From positions 64,646,756 through 64,710,755 of the forward strand of contig CM060731.1 of NCBI GenBank assembly GCA_030704615.1: 64,000 bases of DNA, given 5' to 3'. This DNA is from Takakia lepidozioides (taxonomy: Eukaryota > Streptophyta > Takakiopsida > Takakiales > Takakiaceae). Shown here one piece after another: positions 55,756-64,000 of this stretch. Position numbers and translations under genes: made by a program. The stretch's first letter is position 1, and every line of letters begins with the position of its first letter. The notes below the pieces were generated by a model. That model had not been told where the DNA came from and made no database searches. It saw only the letters and a program-made list of their open reading frames with translations.

Positions 55756-56259
55756 CGATCACTTCAACGGGGGCCGAGAGTTTCTTCTTTACGAGCGTTA
55801 AATTGTGTTGCTTCGCAAAGTTTTTGTCCATAAAACAGCCTGAAGCCCCTGAGTCCAAAAGTGCTTCTACAGAGATATTTCGATTTTGCACTCTGATTTT
55901 TACCGGAACTGTGAAGCAAGGTGCATGGTCTGGAGGTAGAAATAGACATTTTTTCGGTAAGGAATCTGTGGTGTTCAGCTGCATGGTCCCTACTGTGACT
56001 GGACATCTTCGTTTTCCGACCTCCTCGTATCGAACACTTGAGTTGTGCCCCGAGCTTTGAATCTTCTCTTGTTGGGGCATTTTAATGGTATGTGATCTTC
56101 TTCTCCACAATAGAGGCATAACCCATTCAAGCACCGTCTTTGGTTTTCTTGTAGCGTCAATGGCTTGAATCGGACAGCATCAATTTGTATATGATCACTA
56201 CCAGATGTCTGATGGATCGTTGTGTTTGGTGCCGTAGTAACAGTGACATGATGCGTCAT
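55712..56259 (-). pseudogene. Zinc knuckle and aspartic protease of gypsy element C
   Basis: CLYCGEEDHIPLKC (Cx2Cx4Hx4C) lies at about 56110-56070. After a frame change, RNISVEALLDSGASGCFMDK at about 55880-55820 gives an intact D-S-G-A active-site loop, followed by FAKQHNLTLV. The polyprotein is not continuous across the two frames. Confidence 0.8.
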
Positions 56260-56387
56260 TGATCATCCAGATCGCTTCTCTTGACGTCTTTCGAACAAAC
56301 GATTACCGCGAGCAATGACTTGGGTGATGAATTCACTCAGTGTGCTCACGTTTGACATTGTCAGCAACAAATCATTTTCATTATCTT

Positions 56388-57050
56388 TTAGCCCACATCA
56401 AAACTGACTAATGAGGCTCTTCTCATTCCAGTCGAGGTCGCACGCAAGTTATCAAAATTCGGCAGCATAAACGGAAGCAGGACGTGCTCCTTGTCGAAGA
56501 TTTCGCATTTTTGTCCCTGCAACTCTCTCTCTATCATTCTCTCCATACGTTGCAGTGAACTCGGACATGAATGCTTCAAAATTATATAGTAAATGCGGAT
56601 TTTTTTTTCTAATAACAACCTGCAAACCAAGATAGGGCAGTGTCTGAGGGTACCCACGAATCCCACTTGAATACCTTCATCGGGGTAGCATTGTGGATGT
56701 AGTCGTAGGAACAGTCGTACTTGTTGAACAAAACCGCGAAATCTTGATCTCGTCCCATCAAATTTCTCGGGCATACTGATCTTTGGTTCTCTCGTAATCT
56801 GTTGAAGAGGAACCGTTGCAGTAGGAGTTGTTGCATTAGGAACTCGTATGATTGAAGATCCATTGTTCGACTCCTTAAACTCTGAAATTTGTTGTTGCAA
56901 ATTGTGGAGAGCGTTACCAAGATCTTGAGATTGGTCAGCTTGCAATGGGGCAGTAGAGGTACGAAGTTCTTGCATCTGGAGCTGAAGCACTAAAAGAAAA
57001 ACGCGGAATAACCACTCTGTTAACCACTCATTTTGAGTGGTAAAAGACAC
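56388..57050 (-). pseudogene. Gag of gypsy element C
   Basis: The N-terminal half is Gln/Ser-rich with a predicted helix (LGNALHNLQQQISEFKES). It leads to EPKISMPEKFDGTRSRFRGF and VQQVRLFLRLHPQCYPDEGI, a gag motif typical of a chromovirus-related group. A second frame continues with SDTALSWFAG. Frame changes occur near 56640. Confidence 0.75.
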
Positions 57051-57720
57051 TAAACCACTCTGGCCCTAGAGTCATGAAGAACCAGTGCATTAGGACAAAT
57101 GAGTGGTAAAAGACATTACGTGGCACCGGTGGTTAAGGTCCGTTTTGTAGTGGAGATGTGTAAGCCGGTGGTGGTCCGTGGATGATATTGGAGATTATGT
57201 CGACACGTGGCGACACTCTCAGCATGGACACGTGTCGTGTGTCAGTGCTACGAAATGGATGGAGTGAAATTCAAGGACTTCCGAAACCACTTGTTGAGTG
57301 ATCACAAAATGACTCATAGAGTCATTCTATGAAAACGGAGAATATACAATATCACTCACAGAGTGGTTATGTAAGTGGATGACGTCTCTCAATAGATTAT
57401 TGGAATGATTATCCACAGAGTGGTGTGTAAGCTATTTGAGTCATTCATGGTGTCTCTCTGAGTGGGAACTATGGATTGGAGTGATTACTAACAGAGTGAT
57501 GTGTAAGTGATTAGGAATACCACTGGAGGAATTCACACTAGTACAATAATATATATGTGACTACTTATACCACTATACGAGTGGTAATGTAGGCAATTGT
57601 GTGCATTTGGCTACTCCCACAGTTTTAAATTATATCACTATTACAGTGATGTGCAAGTGATTATGAACATGACTAGAGGAATACATACCACTAGTATAGT
57701 GAAAGAAGTACCGTTGGGGA
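57000..57720. repeat. GAGTGGT-rich repeat region
   Basis: The hexamer-to-heptamer GAGTGGT/ACCACTC and relatives (GAGTGAT, GAGTCAT) recur many times on both strands, often as short palindromes (CCACTCATTTTGAGTGG at about 57024-57040). TGTAAGTGATTA-type phrases also recur. It borders the 5' end of element C and may be its leader/LTR or a separate MITE. It is non-coding. Confidence 0.5.
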
Positions 57721-57914
57721 TTCAAGCTCCACAAAATAGACTAGAATCCCAGAGAGTCAAGTGTTGGAACACTATCAACAAAATCCAGCCATGATAAAAG
57801 TCTGAGCCTAACTTCTACACGGCGTCTCCACATGCATGCTAGGAACACTGAACTGTTTTCCTGCCTTCTTCTCACTGCCAGCAATGTCTATGCCCGGGCA
57901 AACGAAATCTAAGC

Positions 57915-58180
57915 CCTCTTCATGTTCTTCTCTGGCCAAAGACAATTCAGACCGACGACATCCTCCAACATTGTTTGCGGTGGGACCTCTTCCTCGTTAG
58001 GGGTGAGGCAAGACACAATTGGCAATATAGATATCATTCACCTCAACCCGCCACAATCCTTCAGGTATAACACGGCAGTGATATGTGTCTTTGCCAGGCA
58101 CACCAGTGACAATTCCACTAGCAGCCTTGTGTTGTGGTAAATGAGGATCATACATGCTGATTTTGTCCTTCAACTTAAAC
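57915..58180 (-). pseudogene. DUF8039-like transposon-associated domain fragment
   Basis: The minus strand reads SMYDPHLPQHKAASGIVTG, then WRVEVNDIYIANCVLPHP and, one base shifted, NEEEVPPQTMLEDVVG and CLWP. The pattern (basic start, 'x-A-x-G-x-V', W/V-x-V-x-V-D, 'A-x-L-P-x-P', 'L-x-D-x-V-G...WP') recalls the C-terminal DUF8039 of plant CACTA/TdcA1-type ORFs. Family assignment is tentative. Confidence 0.35.
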
Positions 58181-59040
58181 TACACACAACACCCACCATA
58201 AAACCCACATTAATCAACCCATGAAGACTTACATGTACATTGAAAACTAGATAATGAGGACCGTCCGGTATAAGCAATCACTCAAAGTGCACAGTAGTTT
58301 TGGTAGCATAAGAATATCTGCCACTGTGGCAGGGGGTTGATATTTGGGGGTAGCCTTTGAAGGCGCCGTAGTTGGTGCACTGTCGGTGGCAATATCAAGA
58401 GTGGCTTTCTCAGCCTACAAACATCACGCCCAACACCCCTTCGCAGTTACATTTAGCAATGCATCTACTAATAGTTTGAAGTACCCAACATGTAAATGGC
58501 CACATTGTACAGAACTGACAGCCAACAGGTGCATGCATGCTCACCTCTAGTACAAAAACTGCTGCATGGAGAGGTGCCTCCAGTTGCAGCCTAACACAAG
58601 CCCCTCTACCCCACAAAGTTAGCAATTATGGAAAATAACGTCAACCAGGCAACGAGCAAGGTCGGCAGTTCGTGAACGCATACAAACCTTGGTCCAACGT
58701 GCCAAAAAAAAGTTTGGCATCCAATGGCGTGAATGCATGGAATGTCATGCTCTGGCGCCCTAGCATCGTCCCACATCCATTCAGTATTAAAACCCTAACA
58801 CATGTTCTAACCCTTTGAAATTTAATCAATGGGTCAAGCCATACATAGTCCAATTCGTAAGCCATTCATCTTTCTAACAAGGTTTCCAGGTCATTCACAT
58901 TTAGGAAAGAACCTTGGTTTGATATATAACATTTACCATCACAAAAGCAGATTGCAGGTCTGGAGATAAATCTCCGGAACCAGGCTCAAAACATATCAGG
59001 TTCGAAATGAAACAATCAGCCACTCATGCCTTAAGTTCAT
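58181..59040. other. Unassigned sequence
   Basis: Short frames only, with no recognisable motif. It lies between the DUF8039-like fragment and the PPR/PDF array. Confidence 0.4.
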
Positions 59041-59044
59041 GAAG

Positions 59045-59300
59045 TTTTTACCTCAATTGTCCCACCATTGACTGGGGTCACAAAAATATTCATTCCACAA
59101 CTTCTCCTCGTCTCAGCTGTTACCTGTTTTTGGATACTTCCCTATTGTCACATTGGCAGTACCATGTCAAAGTCGCTCCAAACTATCAAAGGCTCACTCA
59201 ACCAGCTAACTTGCAGAATTCAACATGAAAATTTAGGGCCGATTCTGATAAAAGGGAAAAACAAGGTGAAATGTGTTGAAGAAGGTGCTTTCATTACTAG
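59045..59300 (-). pseudogene. Decayed OSB/PDF-like motif fragment, copy 1
   Basis: The minus strand contains MKAPSSTHFTLFFPFIRIGP and, in shifted frames, traces of an E-K-L-W-N-E-Y-F-C-D-P-S-Q-W-W-D-N segment. These line up with copy 2 at 60.4 kb. It is broken by frameshifts. Confidence 0.5.
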
Positions 59301-60053
59301 TGCCTGAGTTTATTGTGCCGCTGCTGCTGCGGCTTCTAGTTGACCAGTCACCATCTACCCATACAGGTTTCTTGTAGCTATTGATCCATCTGGTACATTT
59401 CCAGCTTTGGTGATGCAACCATGCACCTCTGATGCCCTTTTCCAGGGCTGCCAGGCTTGCACACGCACTGCAAACGCACACAAACATGATGTGGTCGAAC
59501 TTCACCCCTTCCCCCATCATTTGCTTTCAGGTCTCCAAAGCCCCATACAGCGCCCCTGCTCTGCACACCCTGCAAACATCACATTCCACAACACCACATC
59601 TCATTCAGCCATAGTGTTGAACACTCCCTTGGCATCCTCAATGCTACCATATTTGGCATACATGGCCACCAGAGCAGTGTTCAGGATGACATTTGGAACA
59701 ATTGCAGATTTGATCATGTCAACAGGGATCTCTTTGCCCTTTTCCAGGGCTGCCAGACTTACTGCAAACACACACAAACCTTATGTCGGCGGGCTTCACC
59801 CCTTCCCCCATCATTTGCTCATAGGTTGGAGCCTCCATCCCGCACCCCTGCTGTGCATACCCCGCAAGCATCGCACTCCACGACACCACATCTCGTTCAG
59901 CCATAGTGTTGAGCACTCCCTTGGCATCCTCGATGCACCCACATTTGGCATACATGTCCACCAGGGCAGGGGCAGTGTTCATAATGACATCTGGTAATTT
60001 GACAAACATTCTCCTTTTAGAATTGTTCCAGCAAATGCCCCAACCCTACTGAC

Positions 60054-60300
60054 TTAGAGGTTGTAGTGTCCAAAGCCATGACCGTTTCCAGAAAATTGTC
60101 TGATGAAAATGAAGTTAGGCAGAAAACTTCCCTGGACTTTGTTTCCAGTCTGTGACATGGGGGAGGACATCATGGATGACCTCAAGGGTCTACCCACTCT
60201 CGGCACCAGACTGAAATTTAAACTAAGGGCAGGAATCCTACCTTTGAATAGCAAATAGAAGCAGAGAGGAAAGGGAGAGTGCAATTGCACCCAATTCAAC
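60054..60300 (+). mobile_element. LINE 3' fragment within the PPR array
   Basis: This stretch is the reverse-orientation counterpart of the LINE C-terminal region at 36060-36300. Both share the ATTTTCATCAGACAATTTCC segment and the run encoding the AGSLPLNSK-type end. It is oriented plus, opposite to the PPR units, and interrupts the array between copies 2 and 3. Confidence 0.75.
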
Positions 60301-60359
60301 TTATCACACTAGTTCCTATGGTCAATTGCATCTGCTACACTCTGTAATCTGACAAGCAT

Positions 60360-60554
60360 TCACCTTTTGCCTCGGTTGTCCCACCAGTTACTAGGGTCAG
60401 AAAAGTAGTCATCCCACAGCTTCTTCTCATATCTGTTACCTGTTTTTGGATACTTAGGGACGACTCTGATAGCAGGGGAATTCAGGGTGAAATATGTTGA
60501 AGAAGGTACCTTCATTAGCAGTGGGCCTTGTTCTATCAATTGCGCTGCTGCCAT
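60360..60554 (-). pseudogene. OSB/PDF-like motif fragment, copy 2 (best preserved)
   Basis: A 64-codon frame includes MKVPSSTYFTLNSPAIRVVP, KYPKTGNRYEKKLWDDYF and SDPSNWWDNRGKR. The W-x-D-x-F-x-x-P-x-x-W-W-D-N-R core resembles the PDF motif of plant organellar single-stranded-DNA-binding (OSB) proteins. It is an isolated fragment with no OB-fold or downstream D-F-K-H-K part. Two poorer copies (59.1 and 63.8 kb) show the same order, so the motif was duplicated together with the PPR segments. Confidence 0.55.
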
Positions 60555-63530
60555 TGTTGTTTCCAGTTGACCATCTACCCACTCGTAGCCATTGTGCTAT
60601 TTAAGAAGGTGCCCCCCCTTCCCCCATCATTTGCTCATAGCTCTCCAAAGCCTCTATCCCACGTCCCTGCCGTGCATACCATGCAAGCATCGCACTCCAC
60701 GACACCACATCTCGTTCAGCCATAGTGTCGAACACTCCCTTTGCATCCTAGATGCACCCACATTTTGCAAACATGTTCACCAGGGTTTTGTTCAGGATGA
60801 CATCTGGTACAATTCCAACTCTGAAGATGTCGCCATGGACCTCTTTCCCCTAAGCTGCCAGGGTAGTGTTCAGATTGACATTTGGCAGCTTTGATGATAT
60901 CCCCATGTGCCCTTCATTTCGGTCCACCGTTCAAACTGACATTTGGTACAATTCCAGCTTGAAATGTCACCATGGACCTCTTTCCCTTTTCCAGAGCTGC
61001 CAGGGCAGTGTTCAGATTCACATTTGGACAATTCCAGCTTTGATGATATCCCCATGCACCTCTTTGCCCTTCAGGCTGGCTGCCAGGCTTGCACAAGCAT
61101 TGCAAATGCACACAAACATGATGTGCTTCCCCCATCATTTGCTCATAGGTCTCCAAAGCCTCCATCCCACGTCCCTGCTGTGCATACCATGCAAGCATCG
61201 CACTCCACGACACCACATCTCGTTCAGCATAGTGTCGAACACTCCCTTTGCATCCTAGATCAACCCACATTTTGCAAACATGTTCACCCAAGGTTTTGGT
61301 TCAAAATTACATCCCTGGTCATAATAATCTGCATATGTCTCCATGCAACCTCTTTCCCTAAGCGCCCAGGGGCCAGTGTTGTTCAGATTGACATTTGACA
61401 CAATTCCGCTTTGATTATATCCCCATTGCACCTCTTGCCCTTCGTCAGGCGGCATGGCAGGCTTCCAGCACAGCCCTGTTGCAACCATGCACACACACAC
61501 ATCTGTCTTAGGTCCCCCTCATTGCCCTCATACCTGCTCATCCAAAGCAGCTCCATCTCCCCACGTCCCTGCCGTGCCTACCCTACACAGCATTGCCTCC
61601 ACGACACCCACATCCTCGTCTGCCATATTGTCGAACACTCCCTTTGCCTCCTGATGCACCCACATTTTGTCAACATGTTTCAACCAGGGTATTGGTCAGA
61701 ATGACATCTGGTACAATTCCAACTCTAAAATGTCGCCCTGGACCTCTTTCCCCTTTTCCAACTGTCTAGGGCAGTGTTCAAATTGACATTTGGCACATTC
61801 CAGCTTTGATGATATCCCCATGCACCTCTTGCCCTTCTCCAGGGCTGCCAGGCTTGCACAAGCATTGCAAATGCACACAAACATGATGTGCTTCCCCCAT
61901 CCTTTGCTCATAGGTCCTCCACAGCCTCCATCCCCACGTCCTTTCCGTGCATACCTTGCAAGCATCGCACCCCCACGACACCCCACATCTCGTTCAGCCA
62001 TAGTGCGAACACTCCCTTTGCAATCCTAGATCCTAATCCCGTTGCAACCCCACATTTTGCAAACATGTCCACCAGGGTATGGTTCATAATGACCTTTGTA
62101 CAATTCCACTCTGAAGATTTCGCCATGGACCTCTTTCCTCTTTTTCCAGAGCTGCCAGGGCAAATTTCATAATGACATTTGGTACAATTCCATCTTTGAT
62201 GATAACCCCATGCACCACTTCCCCTTGTCCTAGTCTCGATGCACCCACATTTTGCATAAATGGTCCACCAGGGTATGGTTCAAAATGACATTTGGTACAA
62301 TAGCTCTGAAGATGTCGCCATTGACCTCTTTCCTTCCCCTTTTTCCATAGCTGCCAGGGCAGAGTTTCATAATGACATTTGTCCATTCCAGCTTTTATGA
62401 TACCCCATGCACTCTTTCCCTCGTCCAGGCTCGCTGCACCCACATTTCGCATACATGTCCACCGGGTATGTTCAGACTGACATTTGGTACAATTCCAGCT
62501 CTCAAGATGTCGCCATGGACCTCTTCTTTTTTCCCCCTTTTCCAGAGCTGCCAAGTGCAGTGTTTCATATTCACCTTTGGTACAATTCCAGCTTTGATGA
62601 TATCCCTGCACCTCTTTGCCCTTCTCCAGGCTGGCTGCCAGGCTTTCACAATTGCAAATGCACACAACGTATAATGTGCTTCCCCCATCATTTGTCATGC
62701 TCCTCCCAAAGCCTTCCCCCCCCATTCACACCCTGTGTGCATACCCTGCAAGCACATCATATCGCCTCCAATGACACCACATGTCGTTCAGCCATAGTGT
62801 CAAACACTGCCTTTGCATCCTAGATGGCCCCACATTTTGCAAACATGTCCACCATGGTATTGTTCAGATTGTCATCGCTGGTAAATTCCAGCTCCTGACG
62901 ATGTCGCCATGCACCTCTTTCCCATTTCCAAAGCTGCCAGGGCATGTTCGATTGACATTGGCACGATTCCAGCTTTGATGATTCCCTATGCACCTCTTGC
63001 CCTTCTCCAGGGCTGCCAGGCTTGCACGCACATTGCAAATGCCACCAAACATGATTTGCTTCCCCCCTCATCTGCTCATAGCTCTCCAAGCCTCCATCCC
63101 ACGTCCCTGCCGTGCATACCCTGCAAGCAATGCATGACTCCACGCCACCACATCTCTTCAGCCATAGTGTCAAACCTCCCTTTGCATCCTAGATGCAAAC
63201 CCCCATTTTGCAACATGTTCACCAGGGTATTGTTCATAATGACATTGATACAATTCCAGCTCTGAAGATGACGCCATGGACCCTCTTTCCCCTTTTTACA
63301 AGCTGCCAGGGCAGTGTTCAGATTGACATTTGGTCACAATTCTAGTTTTTGCTGATATCCCCATGCACCTCCTTGCCCTTCTCCAGGGCTGCCAGGCTTG
63401 CACAAGCATTACAAATGCCACAAACACGATGTGCTTCCCCCATCATTTGCTCATAGGTCTCCAAAGCCTCCATCCCACGTCCCTGCCGTGCATACCCTGG
63501 CCATTGACTCTCCCAAGAACCTTGTAAACA

Positions 63531-64000
63531 TCCAGCGGACTTAAGTGCGCAACAGCGATAGGCTTAGTGGGGCTTAGTGCTTGAGGGAAAAAAAAAACAT
63601 CGCATTGGTCCATGAGAACCACCATGGTGGCAGCTAAGCGAGCAGAGATTGAAACACGACCTGCTAAGAACCAAGCTGACTCTTCCAAGCTGATCTTCAA
63701 AACCCATTGTAAATGAAGAATACCAAATCATGTACAACAGGAGCCAAAAGCCACATTTGCAGGACGGACAAACTTCTTCACATCCTACATTTAGAAAAAG
63801 CCACACCCTTGCGATTGTGTTGTCCCCACCATCATGAAGGATCGTAAAAAACTCATGCGAGCTTTGCTCCGTGCTGCAAATTCAGGGCCGAGTCTGATGA
63901 GAGGGCAAAAGACTGCTGAAATAGGTCGAAGAAGAATGTGCCCTAACCACATTGTCTTCGACCTTGTGTCATGACCCATGGAGGATTTTGACGGACCATG
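63531..64000 (-). pseudogene. OSB/PDF-like motif fragment, copy 3, and edge sequence
   Basis: At about 63790-63970 the minus strand reads SSSTYFSSLLPSHQTRP and, after a frame change, FYDPSWWGQHNRKG, an eroded version of the WWDNR motif. The remainder (63531-63790) has no recognisable feature. The window ends at 64000, so the unit may continue. Confidence 0.4.

Larger units (their letters stand above)
53620..57050 (-). mobile_element. Gypsy element C, integrase truncated
   Basis: From high to low coordinates: gag (56388-57050), CCHC knuckle (about 56140), protease (about 55770-55900), reverse transcriptase in pieces (54559-55200), RNase H (about 54000-54560) and the first part of the integrase zinc-binding domain (about 53700). 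Integrase core and 3' end are missing; the sequence then changes to unrelated DNA and the LTR of element A. Frames are broken repeatedly. Confidence 0.8.
59390..63530 (-). pseudogene. Array of nine decayed PPR (PLS/DYW-class) segments
   Basis: The minus strand repeats one coding theme: GKEVHGDIIKAG, then P-N-V-x-x-N-T-A-L-V-D-M-x-A-K-C-G, then MAERDVVSWSAMLAGYAQQG, GMEALETYEQMMGEGVKP and FVCVCSACASLAALEKG. This is characteristic of plant PLS-class pentatricopeptide repeat proteins. The plus-strand landmark CCCCCATCATTTGCTCAT or a close variant recurs near 59513, 59805, 60621, 61129, 61511, 61893, 62682, 63062 and 63436, so at least nine copies exist. All are broken by indels, most heavily from 61.3 kb on. 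Functional PPR proteins bind and edit organellar RNA; none of these can be translated whole. Confidence 0.85.

Noticed and set aside
59407-63527. Plus-strand ORFs across the PPR region (up to 196 codons)
   Set aside because: They are antisense shadows of the PPR segments. The protein-like motifs are all on the minus strand.

Overview
The window is nuclear DNA of a plant-lineage eukaryote, most likely a streptophyte (charophyte) green alga of the Chara type. The evidence is four intron-rich genes with canonical GT-AG splice sites whose proteins are plant-like: a PAR1 family protein, a MAA3/SEN1 helicase, an RBM7-like RRM protein and DYW-class PPR fragments. They sit beside a nuclear, intron-bearing copy of the chloroplast sulfate permease (CysW/SULP2), which green algae have and seed plants lack. 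Large intergenic stretches are filled with decayed transposons. The species assignment is inference. There are no bacterial operons and no CRISPR array.

Layout. 1-1.86 kb: unassigned. 1.86-6.3 kb: a decayed plus-strand Ty3/gypsy-type retroelement (orphan ORF, gag, zinc knuckles, aspartic protease) followed by the N-terminal part of a C5-cytosine DNA methyltransferase, cut by a 500-N gap (6297-6796). 6.9-7.16 kb: a CACAGCC-type simple repeat. 7.2-11.7 kb: nothing recognised. 12.2-17.5 kb (+): 12-exon SULP2. 18.1-20.4 kb (-): 4-exon PAR1 gene. 20.4-25.7 kb: small DNA transposons of hAT type, a near-perfect hairpin and unassigned sequence. 25.75-28.33 kb (-): RBM7-like RRM gene, 3' end unresolved. 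30.6-41.6 kb (-): a complete 19-exon MAA3/SEN1 RNA/DNA helicase (811 codons by my splice model). One intron carries a LINE, and exons 1-3 lie between two large inverted-repeat arms. 43-57 kb: four gypsy/chromovirus relics (one plus, three minus), one interrupted by a 572-bp hAT MITE with a perfect 8-bp target duplication. 57-64 kb: repeat-rich sequence with a minus-strand array of nine decayed PPR segments and OSB/PDF-like motif fragments.

How the genes relate. The four genes are independent transcription units. SULP2 would form the plastid-envelope sulfate ABC importer with SULP1, SABC and SBP, none of which is here. The RBM7-like protein (NEXT exosome-adaptor family) and the MAA3/SEN1 helicase both act in nuclear RNA surveillance or termination and are neighbours on the minus strand; whether that means anything is unknown. 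The rest is a transposon graveyard that shows nesting order, chimeric junctions and intron invasion.

All exon models come from reading splice sites and family motifs by eye. Reading-phase consistency was checked for SULP2, PAR1, MAA3 and the RBM7-like gene. No alignment or database search was run.
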